Shown piece after piece: positions 20,951 to 32,700 of a stretch of DNA of 64,000 bases (the stretch's first letter is position 1; every line of letters starts with the position of its first letter). The position numbers and the translations under genes are program-made. Origin of the DNA: Eurosta solidaginis (taxonomy: Eukaryota > Arthropoda > Insecta > Diptera > Tephritidae); NCBI RefSeq assembly GCF_040869045.1, contig NW_027136914.1, positions 434,001-498,000 on the forward strand, read 5' to 3'. Below the pieces are notes generated by a model. It saw only the letters and a list, made by a program, of their open reading frames with translations, made no database searches and was not told where the DNA came from.

Positions 20951-23900
20951 TTAGTGGACTGTAGTTGGTTGGGGAGATGGTAGGGAACCGTGGGGCTCTG
21001 AGTCGAATTCCGCTGGTGGCAAGAAACACAATTTTGTGATAGGCCTGGTGAGCACCCCATTTTGCGTGCGTACGTCGACTACTCGGATATGGCCGTCTCT
21101 TCCTATATGGGTGTCTTCCACGCGTCCTAGGCGCCATTCGGTAGGGGGTAGGTTGTCTTCCTTAATGACGACTAGATCGCCGATTTTAGGGGGAGGTTGA
21201 GCGGTTTGCCATCGATAACGCTTATGTAACTCCATGAGATAGTCATTCTTCCAGCGTTTGCTGAATTGGTGATGTAAAACTTTCAACCGGTCCCACCGGT
21301 TGATCATAGAGAGGTGTTCATAGTTCGGCTCGGGGATGGCGAGAAGGGGTGCGCCTCGGAGAAAGTGGCCAGGTGTGAGGGCGGTGAGATCCGCTGGATC
21401 CTGAGAAAGCGGGGAGATAGGACGAGAATTGAGAACGGCCTCGATGCGAATTAATAGAGTCGAGAATTATTCAAAGGTGAAGCTGTGCGTTCCGGCGACC
21501 CTTTTAAGATGGGTTTTAAAGCTTTTGACGGCAGATTCCCATAATCCGCCCATGTGGGGTGCGCCGGGGGGTATAAATTTCCAATCGATGCCTTGTGGCG
21601 CATACTTTTGGACAATATCTGTCGAGACTTCGTTGAGGAAGTTGACGAACTCTACTTCGGTAGCTCGCTTAGCACCAATGAAGGTTGTGCCGTTGTCGCT
21701 CATCATTTGCTTCGGATACCCTCGACGCCCTACAAACCGGGCGAAGGCAGCGAGAAAAGCCTTACTAGTGAGATCCGAACACAATTCCAGGTGGATCGCC
21801 TTGGTAGTGAAGCAAACGAAAACGGCCACATAACCTTTTACGAGGGTTGGAGATCGGAGCATCGACGCTTTGATTTGAAACGGGCCGGCGAAATCTACGC
21901 CAGTAGTAGTGAAGGGGGGCGCGAAAGTGCATCGTTCGGGGGGTAAAGCTGCCATTATTTGGGATTGCGTTTGTCGCTTATGGATGGTGCAGACTTTACA
22001 TTGGAAAATACATTTTTTTAGCTGAGGTTTGAGTCGGGGGGCATAGATTTCCTGCCTCATAGCTTGTTGCAGGAGACGGAGGTCCGCATGGAGGAAGCTC
22101 TCGTGTAGAAACCTTATATAGAGGGAAGTAAATCTCGCTTTTTCGGGGAGAATGATGGGATGACACTCATTGTATGTCATGTCGGCGTTTACTAATCTTC
22201 CGTTGGCACGGAGAATCCCGTTTATATCCAGGAAGGGGTCAAGTGCCAGTAGGGGGCTTCGCTTTCCGATTGGTTTTGAATTTCCAAGGGAGGCTCTTTC
22301 GGAAGCGAAGAATTTCGACTGAGTCAAGCTCAGCAGACGGATTTTCGCGCGCATGACGTCGGCGTAAGAGAGGGCGGGATCGTTAGGGGTACGACTGCCT
22401 CCTACGGCATTTCTAAGCCGAGTTACAAATTTTAACACGTACGCTGTTACGCGTAGGGCGCGGGGATAGGAGGAGAACCGTTCCAAGAAGTCTTCTGACT
22501 CTTCCGCTGCATGCAGTGATTCGACTCGGCGAAGTTCGGGGGGTACAATATTTCTGGCCGTTGGTGTTGGCCAGTCCTCGGGGGGTCGGGAAAGCCACTC
22601 TGGACCATTCCACCATAGCGACGAGTTAGAGAGATCGTCGGGGCTGCATCCTCTGGTTCCAAGATCCGCGGGGTTGTCTTTGCTTCGCACATGTCGCCAA
22701 GGGACATTTCCAACGAGGTCTATGATCTGCGCTGTTCGGTTCGAGACGTAAGTTTTCCACGAGTGGGGTGGCTTTTGAAGCCAGGCTAGCACGATTTCCG
22801 AGTCGGACCACATGATTAATTTTTTTTGACTTAGGCCGAGATGGGGTTGGACTACTGCGACTAATTTTGCTAATAAGAGCGCTCCGCATAGCTCCAGGCG
22901 TGGCAGACTAATAGTTTTGAGAGGAGCCACTTTGCCTTTGGACACTATAAGGTGAGAGTGGACCTGAGTACCGACGGTACTTCTTAGGTACAGGGTTGCG
23001 CAATAAGCCTTTTCTGAGGTGTCGCAGAATCCGTGGAGCTCAACGTATTGATCGGGCGTAAAATTCATCCATCGGGGTATCTGGATGGCTGAGATAGAGG
23101 GAAGGTTTTGAGAGAACTGCGCCCATTTGGCTAGACGGATGGGTTTAACCTTCTCGTCCCATTCGGTCCCATCTAACCACAATTCTTGCATGAGCATCTT
23201 CGCTTGGATCATTATGGGCATCAGCCACCCTGCGGGATCGAAAAGTTTCGCAATAGAGGAGAGAATTTGCCGCTTCGTGGCTGCCGTGGATGCCGGATTT
23301 GAGTCGACGGTATACGAGAATGTATCCGTTAGGGCGTTCCACTGGATGCCAAGGGTCTTGGCGGTGCTAGTCTTTTCGAACTCGAGAAAGTTTGTTTCCA
23401 GCAGATCAGTTTTCGATATTTTTTGGAGGATGTTGGGATGGTTTGCCGTGATCTTTTTTAGGGGAAAGCCGGCTGAATTGCGAGCGTCTATAGTCTCTGT
23501 TAGGGATTGCTCGGCTGATTGAAGATCATGACTGCCAGATAAAATATCGTCAACATACGTCTCGGATTTTAGTATTGGGGCTGCGCGTGGATGGGAATCG
23601 GCTATGTCTTTCGCTAGCTCGTGTAGAGTGCGAATAGCCAGGAAAGGCGCGCAGTTAACCCCGAAGGTGACCGTTTTTAACTTGTAGTCCTTTATTGGAC
23701 TGTGTTCGGGGGTTCGGAATATTATCCGTTGGTAGTCTCGGTCATCGGGGTGCAAGAGAATTTGGCGGTACATTTTCTCGACATCGCCATTAAACACATA
23801 TTTATATGTTCGCCATTTCAGCAACATAAGTCGGAGATCGGGTTGGAGGGTTGGTCCGGTACATAAAACATCGTTGAGGGAGTGACCGGAACCCGACTTT

Positions 23901-24180
23901 TTAGAGGCGTTGAACACAACTCTGACTTTTGTTGTCTTTTTGTCTGGCCTTACGACTGCATGGTGAGGGAGATAGAATGAGCAGTATTTACCCAGGGATT
24001 ATATTTCATTGGGGCTGCATTCTTCCATGTGGCCTAGGGACAGATATTCTTCGAGTACCTGGTCGTACTGCTGCTTGAGATCGCCCTTTTTTGAGAGGGA
24101 ACGTTCCATGCCGTGGAACTGTCGTAGGGCTGCAGTACGGGACTGACCTAGGTCGACATCGTTCGGGAATGTTGGTTTAA
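20951..24180 (-). pseudogene. BEL pol: RT, RNase H, integrase
   Basis: Coding continues from gag-protease after a one-base frame change near 24180. GHMEECSPNEI is followed by an in-frame TAA (23999-24001), then [19 protein letters not shown] has the motif A region [12 protein letters not shown] and catalytic YVDD (about 120 residues into the open part at 21467-23917). The Pao-type RNase H reads [13 protein letters not shown]. Integrase has the zinc-binding H2C2 segment ending CIFQCKVC and core residues in [16 protein letters not shown] and GGLWESAVK. Another in-frame TAA lies at 21467-21469. The same frame then carries the C-terminal domain (INRWDRLKVLHHQF, GDLVVIKEDNLPPTEWRLGR) and ends at 20951. 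Confidence 0.85.
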
Positions 24181-26289
24181 AGGGGGCCGAACCATATATC
24201 GACCGTCATCCATGCGAGTGGTTGTGCATTGATAAAAGTCTTCGCACATTTTATCTTCTGGGGTTTCCACTCGCACTCTGGGTATTTCTTCGATTTCCCA
24301 GAATTGCCTTAGCTGTTCATTCAGCTGGACATTCGTCCCTTCCCACGCTTGAGAGGAGTGTGATCCGACCTTTTCGGGGGTTTGGCCACTTATTATCCAG
24401 CCAAATATCGTGTTTTGTGCTAGCAGTGTGGGCGAGATCTTTTCTATGCCATTTAGCATTATTTGTGGGATAAGATCACTGCCTAATACCAGATCAATTT
24501 GGGAGGGGTTCTGAGTGTTCTGGTCTGCTAGCTTGAGATGGGACCAATTACGCATTTGGTCGTTATTTAGCGTGAGTGTTGGGAGTTGCCTAGTGAGCCG
24601 ATGTAGCACGATTGCCTGGGCCTTTATTTTTACCTTGTGGTCATTTGAGACTAGGGTCAGTGAGCATAGCTTGTTGGAGGTTTGTACTACTCCGCCTCCC
24701 ATTCCCGATATTTCAAATAGGGAGTGGGTATATGGGAGGCCTAGCTTGATTTGAGCTTTCGACGAGATGAAGCTACGCTCTGACCCTTGATCCACTAAGG
24801 CTCTGAGCCTGAAGCAGTCCCCTCGGTGTTCTATGGACACTATCGCTGTGGGGAGAATGATCTTGCTATCATTTTCCGCATACAAAGATTGAACGCGGGC
24901 AGCGTTTGAGGTGGTGGGAAGTTCCTCGTTGGGATCTGGGTTGGTAACGTCCTGAGTAGTTGCTACTTGGGCTGCCGTTCTTCGAGGGCCATTGGTTTGG
25001 TGTGATATTCCGGTATCGTGGAGGGTGGAGTTGTGGCGACCTTGGCAGTATAGACACGTTCCTGTGCTTGTGCAATCTTTTACGAGGTGGGTTTGTGACA
25101 GGCAGTTTTCGCAGAGATTGCTTTCTCTCACGAATTTTTTCCGTTCGGGGATTGCCAGCTTTTTATAATGCAAGCAGCTTTGTAGCTTGTGGGAGTTCTG
25201 CTTGCACTTTCTGCAGGCGTATACTTTTTGATGCTCGGCCACATGAGCACTTGTGCGAGTTTGAGAGTAGTTGTTGTTCTGCGGGGGGTTGCGGCTTTGG
25301 TTAGGGGTTTGAGCCTGCCTGAACTGGGGATTGTTTTGACTTGTGGGAGGCTTTGAGAAATTAGTGGAGGGTGGGTTATATCGGGATTTGGCTGGTCGCC
25401 ATTGATCCACCCTTTCCACTATCTCGTAGCGAGTAGTCAAAAACTGATCCATTTGGGACCAGTTCGGTAGGTCTCTTCTGGAGCTTAAAGATTGCTCCCA
25501 AAGCGCAACTGTATTTTCCGGCAGTTTTGAGGTTACCAGATATATTAATATGGGGTCCCAACTGTCTGTCGAGACTTGTTGGGTTGCTAATATCTGGAGA
25601 CAGTTATTAACGGAGGATTGCAATCGCTGGATGTCTTCGCTGTTTTCAGTCGGAATGGGCTTGAGGGTCATGAGGGCTTTGTCGACCAGGACTCTTTTAT
25701 TTTCATAACGGGATTTAAGAGCTTCCCAAGCCAGAGCAAAGTTGTCATCACTCAGTGGAAATTGCTTTAATATCTGGCCGGCTTTCCCTTGGGTTTTGTA
25801 CCTGAGGTGGTACAGTTTTTGGGCGCTCGAGAGTTTGGGGTGGTTGATATAGACCGCCGTGAACATGTCACGGAAGGACGGCCATTGAGCATAACTCCCG
25901 TAAAAGACTTCGGTGTCACAGGCGGGTACTTTGAGGTGCATCCCGGAATTTTCTTGGGGAGTGGTAGTTGTAGCGGGGACGGGATTGCTTAGTAACCTTA
26001 GCTGGAGCTGATCGCCTATTCTTGCCTTTGTGTCTTCATATGCTATAAGGCAGTCGCGGTATTTATTGAAGGCTGAGGCCTTAAAGTCGACGGGAAGATC
26101 GTTGTCATCAGATTCCACGACAGCGTCATATGCGCTCTGTAGCCTTTCCCAGAACACATCAATATTTTTGTCTTTTATCTTTAGAGATGCCTCGGTGTTA
26201 TCTTGGATCTCGGTTGTGCCGAACCGAGCGCAGTAATCCGAAAAGAGATCCGTTTCGGATATAAATTTATTTTCGACCACGGTAGCCAT
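24148..26289 (-). CDS. BEL gag-protease
   Basis: A 713-codon frame starting with MATVVENKF close to the 5' leader. The N-terminal half holds the conserved BEL/Pao gag segment (VFYGSYAQWPSFRDMF, then LRYKTQGKAGQIL). Zinc-knuckle cysteines follow (YACRKCKQNSHKLQSC, NLCENCLSQTHLVKDC, CLYCQGRHNSTLH). An aspartic protease-like core reads LRALVDQGSERSFIS, then LDL/VLGSDLIPQI. The frame is open to the end, where a frame change near 24180 disconnects it from pol. Typical BEL elements encode gag-pol as one frame, so the break is probably secondary. Confidence 0.85.
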   Translation of the reverse strand: MATVVENKFISETDLFSDYCARFGTTEIQDNTEASLKIKDKNIDVFWERLQSAYDAVVESDDNDLPVDFKASAFNKYRDCLIAYEDTKARIGDQLQLRLLSNPVPATTTTPQENSGMHLKVPACDTEVFYGSYAQWPSFRDMFTAVYINHPKLSSAQKLYHLRYKTQGKAGQILKQFPLSDDNFALAWEALKSRYENKRVLVDKALMTLKPIPTENSEDIQRLQSSVNNCLQILATQQVSTDSWDPILIYLVTSKLPENTVALWEQSLSSRRDLPNWSQMDQFLTTRYEIVERVDQWRPAKSRYNPPSTNFSKPPTSQNNPQFRQAQTPNQSRNPPQNNNYSQTRTSAHVAEHQKVYACRKCKQNSHKLQSCLHYKKLAIPERKKFVRESNLCENCLSQTHLVKDCTSTGTCLYCQGRHNSTLHDTGISHQTNGPRRTAAQVATTQDVTNPDPNEELPTTSNAARVQSLYAENDSKIILPTAIVSIEHRGDCFRLRALVDQGSERSFISSKAQIKLGLPYTHSLFEISGMGGGVVQTSNKLCSLTLVSNDHKVKIKAQAIVLHRLTRQLPTLTLNNDQMRNWSHLKLADQNTQNPSQIDLVLGSDLIPQIMLNGIEKISPTLLAQNTIFGWIISGQTPEKVGSHSSQAWEGTNVQLNEQLRQFWEIEEIPRVRVETPEDKMCEDFYQCTTTRMDDGRYMVRPPLNQHSRTMST

Positions 26290-26852
26290 TCTGAAGAGGG
26301 ACTTGCTTAGTTTTACTTTAGCTATTTTGGGAATTTTTTGGGACTGCCTGGTGTTTATTTATGAGGGAATACCAAAGGCAGAAGCTTTCCTATCGGTCAA
26401 GAGTGGGTAGGTTAGGACCAGTTAGATTAATTGGGAGTAGTCTGAGCCCAGTTGGGATGACCTGCAGAATTTGCTGCTGGTTATTTCAGACTATGTGAAA
26501 GTGGCCGAATTTTTTGCTGGGTATCGTCAACAATGTAAATGTGGAGATATGTATTTAATTTATACCGCAAGGGACTCAAGTATTAAAGGGCAATGAGCTA
26601 ACTTTGTGCAAGTGTGTGTGGGATTTGCCTCGAAATTTTTTAATGCACCGCTTTTACGTACAGGTGTATATGGGGGTGATACTGTATATATATATATATA
26701 TAAATGTATTTTTGGCGGGAAATTATAATTCTGGCGGGAGAAATTTGGATTTGGCGGGAGCCACCAAATTTTAGTCGGGGGATATACGTAATGTATGTAC
26801 GTGTTTTTTATATTGTTGAGAGGCTGGTTTCGTCAATGGCGACGAAGGACCA
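26290..26852 (-). promoter_or_regulatory. BEL 5' leader with primer-binding site
   Basis: On the minus strand the 5' LTR ends at 26853 and is followed directly by TGGTCCTTCGTCGCC (26852-26838). This begins TGG as a tRNA primer-binding site should; I cannot name the tRNA with confidence. The remainder up to the gag start is untranslated leader, with a TA microsatellite near 26682-26702. Confidence 0.65.
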
Positions 26853-27778
26853 TTAGATAATTTAGAGGATGAGTACTCACCGGTTGGTAGGTAGGGCTGC
26901 AGACTGAATAGGCGTAATCAACAGCACCTCAAAATTTACTCCGAATTGCTATCCTTGTGGTTCGAACGCGGTTTGTTGTAGGATGACGATGAATTTGGGA
27001 TTTTAAGGCTGTACTCGGGATCGTTCGAGGGCTTCACTGTTCTTTCCAAGACCAATTTAGGCCGCTTATACTTGGACTATGTATACCGCCGCAAAACTTT
27101 TGCACCAAATAATGAAACGACTTTTAGGCTAACAGTTGCCAAACAAATCAAATTTTATTCCAATATGTAGCAACTTTATTTCTTGTTGGATTACAAATTC
27201 CGCGAACGGAAACTGGAAAATGCACTACATATATATATGGTTTACAAAAATTTTGATCTCCGAATTACTGCAACTGATTTTGCACAATGCCAAATGATAA
27301 TACACCAATGGAGATACAGTTTTTCAAATACAACTTTTATAAAAGCACTTGGATTATAAGTAGATGTAATATAAGGGAGAACGATGATTTTCACAATTTT
27401 TTTGGTTCACAATCAAGGAAAATTAACTAACGAGAATAGTTGCTGCTGATTACTTTGCGAAAAATTATAATAATAATAAAAATTCATATGACCAAAAGGT
27501 GGTGGTTTTTGACAGGTTGCCGATCATGCCATATCGCCATCCTGCATTTGCGGCGAATTAAATTTGGTGGATTTTCGCGGTGGAGGCTGCCACACGTCCA
27601 TTAGTGTTCCCAATAGGGAATTTAAAGGGTAAATACAATTCATGGATTATGCGGGTAATTCACTACAATACAATTCCATAATAAAATACAGTACAAGATA
27701 CGTAATATATATAAATTCATCGATATACGTATGTACAAGGGGGAGATGGGGCGAGTGGCAGCCTTCGCCGCGTAAACA
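26853..27778 (-). repeat. BEL 5' LTR
   Basis: 926 bp, the partner of 19270-20195. I count eight single-base differences between them and no indels. Confidence 0.9.
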
Positions 27779-28485
27779 ATGTTTATGGGTTGAAAAGACT
27801 TGACCACGTATCACAACATGCTGAAAGGTTGCTAAACATTTCTTTCGAAAATATTTTAAAAGTCAAAACATTGTCCTTCCTCCATAAGTTGATACACACG
27901 AAGGAACCTGACTATCTATATAGTAAGCTTATTTTTCTGCAATCACCAAGATTGGTGCTTCTTCTTAAGCACATTAGATACCGCACCCTAACTTCTGAGC
28001 GCCAATTCTTTGTTACTGCAATACGTCTTTGGAACTCCCTACATACAAGTCTTCGACTCTTAAGTAATGCTCTGCACTTCAAAAAAGAGCTAACATCATT
28101 TTTTAACGACTCTTAAACTGGATCTCAAATTGATGTTGTTAAAATGTTCATTTCTAAGTCCTTTTCCTTTCTCTGTGTCTTCTTTCTTCATTTGTTAAAT
28201 ACTATTCGATCTATAACCAGCCAAAGGTTATCATCACTACTGCTGTCTTTTAATATTTATTAATTACTTTTATTTAGTTTTAAGATTTACATTTACATAA
28301 ATAAATATTTCACTATTATCCGTTATATTTAATTTAATTTAATTAATCTAATTTATTATTGTTATAAATGTTCAATTTTATATAGCTCATGCTATTCATG
28401 ACCAGCACTGTTAAATAATTTGTCAAAATTGTTGTGCTGGGAACAAATTTTCAAATATATACATACATACATACATACATATACC
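27779..28485 (+). pseudogene. Non-LTR ORF2 C-terminus and 3' UTR
   Basis: It resumes the interrupted non-LTR element right after the BEL insertion: YGLKRLDHVSQHAERLL, then FLHKLIHTKEPDYLYSKL, HRTLTSERQFF-like text, IRLWNSL and a final stop at 28114-28116. About 370 bp of AT-rich 3' untranslated sequence follows, ending in a CATA tetranucleotide run (about 28460-28480) that fits the simple-repeat tail of Jockey/CR1-type elements. It confirms that pieces at 14681, 18669 and 27779 are one element. Confidence 0.75.
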
Positions 28486-28506
28486 ACCATATATATACAA
28501 TATATA

Positions 28507-29560
28507 AGACCGATCTCTATGATTTTTTAAACAACAATATTCATTCATTCATTCATTCATTTATTAATCATTTTCTTAATGCTATGTACATATTTTAAAT
28601 TTCCATATTGTATTCAACACATTAGCTATAACATAGGTTAAAAAAGTATATGGTATTTATTATTTTAAGAATTAAAATAGTACTAATGCCATTTTCAATA
28701 ATGATATACTGTTTTTGTGTGGCGTGTATATTAATTATTTTCATAAAACCTTAAAGCAACTAATACAATAAGAATTTATTAAAAAACTTCAGGTAAAATA
28801 ATTTTTAAAATATATTTTTTTTTATAATATCGCCCTCAGCAGCGATTCCAGTTCATAATGATTATGTCCAAGCAGATACAGTTTAACTGTTTTTTGAAAG
28901 AAGTTAAAATTTCTAATAACCTGTACAGTGTTAGAAAGAAGTTGAAGAACTTGCGCGATGTGTAGATATAAAAGTTTCTAAAGTGTGACATTCTAGAATA
29001 CGGAATTTATACAGTTGGAAGTATATTCCCACGTAAGTTATATATTATATCCTATATACGTAAGCATTTAGTGAAATTTGAAGCTTTGAAGCTGTTAAAA
29101 TGGAGGAGAAATTACGAAAATCTTCTCATCTGTACAATCGGTTGTGGGGGATATATGCTATATATACGACCGATCTCATAAATTTTTTCAGACAACAGTA
29201 TGTGCAATATACGAAAGCATATGGTGACATTTTAAGCTTTATCTGATAAATTGAGGAAGATATGACAGAACTCATATTTTCTGAAAAATCGGTTGTATGG
29301 GGGATATATTCTATAGTGATCCGACCCGGCCTGTTCCGACAAATGTCTAATCGGGCACCTAAATTAACCCGGTTACCAAACTTTATCAAGAGATCTCTAT
29401 TTTGCATACAAACAAACAGACGGACAGACGGACATGGCCAAATCAACTCAGCTCTTCATTCTGATAATTTCGGTATACCTATTGGTGGGTCTATCTATTT
29501 TCCTTTAAGGACTAACAATTTTGAGATTCGTGACAAACGTAATACACCATTTCATTTTTA
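28507..29560. repeat. Interspersed repeat family C
   Basis: The phrase GACCGATCTC, then a run of T, then CAACA occurs at 28509 and 29168 and matches 8916-8945. From 29040 to 29560 the text continues through TACGTAAGCATTT, GCTGTTAAAATGG, an ACGGACAGACGGACATGG tract (29420-29437) and a final ACACCATTTCATTTTTAAG. The tract and layout recall the Helentron families in this window, but the ends differ. An (ATTC)n microsatellite lies at about 28540-28562. No coding was found. Confidence 0.45.
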
Positions 29561-30663
29561 AGAAAGTTATAAAAAATGAAGTGCGCCTATGTTTGACACC
29601 ATGGCGTATGAGTAATATTGTACACTTTTTAGGTTTAGGACACAGTGATTGCTATAAGCTATGCTAGAGGCGTGAATACATAATAGCTTTTATATAAACT
29701 TCAAGCTTGTAACTTTGCTGTATTTTTGTGCAGTTTTATACACCGTATTTAGAGTTAGAATTAAAAAGATGCAGCTCATTTTAAATGTTTACCCAATTGA
29801 ATATACGGTTTTGTTAAAAAACAAAAGAAAGACTACTATTCCATTTCACATTGAATTTTCTTCTCCGAACCGTAAAAAAAACCATGTTCCAATTCACGTA
29901 ACTGTTAAAGTAGATAAAAAGCTACAATACAAGAAGTTATATTTTATTGTTGTAGTAATTGATTGTCAAATTAGTCATTAACAACTGTTACTAAAATGTG
30001 AACATGAACCATTTGTTTGACTTACTGAAAGTTCAGAGGACTATTGTATAGGCAAGTACAATAAAAGTGTGTTGTGCATTTTGTGACGAAATTGATGGAG
30101 TAGAATAAATCATTTTTAAAATTGTTTTTAGAGCGCGCGCAAAAAAAAAAAAAAAAATAAAACAGAATTGATCAGAGACACAACATGTGTCTGGAAATCA
30201 ATTTGAAAATACCTTAAAAAAAGACTTGAAGAGATGAAACTGGAATTCAAGTACAATATGCTGAAAAATGTTGGTAACATTAGTTTTAGTAATAGATATA
30301 GTGAAACAACAAGACTTGGTAGATGACTGAGAGGAAGTCACTACAAATAAATCCATTGGTTTTGAACCAAATTTTTTCATCGGGCAAAAAGCATCGGCTA
30401 TTTCGAGAAATATCAGAAAGGTATAATTTCAATTTCTTCAAGTTAGTATTATCAGTGTGTTCCATTTATTTTATTTTCAAATTTTATATACCTTTCATGA
30501 AAATGATATGGTATATTAAGTTTGTCAGGAAACTCAAAATTGTAAGTCATTAAAGAGAAGAGATAGCCCACCAATAATTATACCGAAAAGATCAAGGAAT
30601 AAGAAGTATTGCAGCTCAAAGGGACATTCTGAGTGCAAGAAAAAAAAAAAAACACAGAGTATT
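29561..30663. other. No gene recognised
   Basis: AT-rich sequence. The 88-codon frame at 29715-29981 has no family resemblance I know. Poly-A runs lie near 30138-30157 and 30640-30652. Confidence 0.35.
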
Positions 30664-30850
30664 AATTCCGTGAAACAAGGCCGACTTACCGCCTATGCGC
30701 TCTCTAGTTTTGAAAGCGTTTCATGCGGGGCAGCGCTAGTAATGGAAGAAATGTATCCAATAAACATATTGGCAAATGAAGCAGCGATAATTTCTATGAA
30801 GGAAAATATAACCGGCCAGAGTACGCGAACACAAAATCGCCAACTGAGAT
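30664..30850 (+). pseudogene. Possible non-LTR RT fragment
   Basis: A short frame reads GRLTAYALSSFESVSCGAAL and then YPINILANEA, which resembles the segment after the RT thumb of R1- or Jockey-type elements (the 'AYRTVS..A..V' region). It is short, and the reading is weak. Confidence 0.25.
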
Positions 30851-30984
30851 GAAGCAACTATACAAAAATGCGCTGAACATACCGGCCAATGCCCGTTCAG
30901 AATCGCTGGCTAACACGAACGCAGAAGAAGTGTAGTTCTATCGAAACGGCTGCAGTATAAACTATTTTCTCCCATTTTACCTGG

Positions 30985-31345
30985 TGCTTCAGTTACGGCG
31001 ACTAATTCCGCCTGATAAACTATTCAGTGATTTCACAACTTTTAGGATATGTTTATTTTAAGATCAGCACAGTATAATGCTAAGTATACTCCTTTCACTT
31101 CTTTAGAACCATCTGTTTACACATTTATCACCTCGCCGTCCGCAATATGGACTCCCGTGCGCTAGCCATCCACCTCTATTGTGGCTCTAAGAGCTCCTTC
31201 GAAAATACGGGATCAGGTATTATGTTTAACCTGCAAATGATAACGCTATACTTCTGTTGCGTATGGCCTGCTTTCAAGTTTCCCCGAGGCACTGAGTATC
31301 GTTGCAATTGTGTTAGGAGATTTAGTGCGGTTAAAATACCACACT
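30985..31345 (-). pseudogene. Jockey-like RNase H relic
   Basis: One minus-strand frame, broken by several stops, reads VINV, then TDGSKEVKGVYLALYCAD, KINIS and finally YQAELVAVTEA. The TDGS aspartate and the glutamate in AELVAV are RNase H active-site positions in non-LTR pol proteins. It probably belongs to the same family as the relics at 5135, 32216 and 47260. Confidence 0.55.
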
Positions 31346-32215
31346 CACTTTGAAGCTTTCGGTGCTTTGTCCTCTGAAGAAAAAACTTGTAGGTTGTGTG
31401 ATTTAATATCGTAATATACTCTAAACTCGTTTAGACTTAGACATAGCACAAAAAGTTTTAATAATTTTTATAGTTAAAGAAAAAAGAAAGTATTTTTATA
31501 GCATAAACTATTTTATTTGAGTTTCATTTTTGGTGCACAGGTGCATTCAATTCTATTTACTCTATACTTTAATTGTGCCATTTCCGATTCAATTAAATTT
31601 TTTTTTCTCCTTTTTCCAGCAGCAAAAACCTTCACATTTTCCCATGAAACCATTGGACAGTCTACAAGTAGACATTTTTTTTGTCTATGCTCTCAATCAA
31701 TGCTCGTTCTGTTGATTCAATAATAAATAATAAAGAATCAAGTCAATTTATTACTAATGACCAACAATTTATTTTTCGTGATCCGTTTTATTTTATATGT
31801 GTATATATTTATATGTGTTTGTAGGTGTGTGTGTTTGGTTATTGCATTATTTGGGACACACTCTTGCCATTAAAAGGACTTATTTACGACTACAATTACG
31901 TTATGCATGCACAAAATATGTTCACCACTGCGGGCGTTAGTCATCAAGCAATTATTAGCCGGCTTGAGAGAGGATCACGCAAACTCAACACGCACGCAGA
32001 TGTAGTTAGAGTTATCATAAGCGTAAGACGTCTGCCACCAATCAGCGCTCTGATGAATAAGATTCAAATGACTGGGAATATGGAGTGGGGTTAGCCGTCA
32101 CGACACCTTAAACCGATCTAGTACTATTTACTGGGAAATATATGGTCCGTTATTGAACTAGGCCTAAGCTTCGAATGGCAATCCTACAAGAAAAGTAAAG
32201 CACAAAATATCTAGT
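31346..32215. other. No feature seen
   Basis: No coding family recognised. The 89-codon frame at 31825-32094 lacks recognisable motifs. Confidence 0.3.
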
Positions 32216-32700
32216 AAGTTGTCATTAAATTTCCATGTAGAATAGAGAGCGTAGAAAGCCTCCGTGGCACTGTATATAACCAAGAGGATGCTAAGATGCA
32301 CGTAAAGTCTATCGCCCAAACTCTCTCATTGGGTATTTACGTCGATTGTCGAGCCCGAACTTTACATGAGGTCCTAGTGTTGTGGTTAGCCATACAAAAA
32401 AGCTTGAGACAAATGCAGATTATCAATGATCAGCATAATCCGAGCCCTGAAAGCTACCTTGACAGAATCACTGACAGAACTTATGCGTATATGTTGACAG
32501 TCAGGTGGTGACCAAAGCAATAATTCAAACATTTTCTAAACCAGAAGTGCCCTGAAATAAAAAGAAATATTGGAGAAACTTCACTCAGGCCGTACCATAA
32601 ATTCCTACTGGGTTCACAACCATAAGGGGATAGAAGGCAACGTAAAGGGTGATGGAGTGACAATGCATCAAGAGGAGACAGGAGATCCATATGATCCACC
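32216..32700 (+). pseudogene. Jockey-like relic, RT tail and RNase H end
   Basis: Broken plus-strand text includes KASVALYITKRMLRC near 32257-32305, RALKATLTESLTELM near 32443, and WVHNHKGIEGNVKGDG near 32608. The last corresponds to the common WVPGH.GI.GNE.AD segment at the end of RNase H. Stops and frame changes are frequent. Confidence 0.55.

Larger units (their letters stand above)
19270..27778 (-). mobile_element. BEL/Pao LTR retrotransposon, near complete
   Basis: 8509 bp on the minus strand, flanked by the 4-bp duplication ATGT (19266-19269 and 27779-27782) and inserted in the tail of the non-LTR ORF2. It has two 926-bp LTRs, a primer-binding site next to the 5' LTR, gag-protease, RT, RNase H, integrase and an extra zinc-knuckle region before the 3' LTR. 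By my count the LTRs differ at 8 of 926 sites, which suggests a fairly recent insertion. The coding region has one frameshift and at least two in-frame stops, so this copy is probably inactive. Confidence 0.9.

Noticed and set aside
24960..25304. Plus-strand 114-codon frame
   Set aside because: It is a shadow of the gag zinc-knuckle coding on the other strand.
29715..29981. 88-codon frame as a host gene
   Set aside because: No recognisable domain, and base composition is like the surrounding AT-rich DNA.
31825..32094. 89-codon frame as a host gene
   Set aside because: I could not match it to any family; it may be chance or part of an old repeat.
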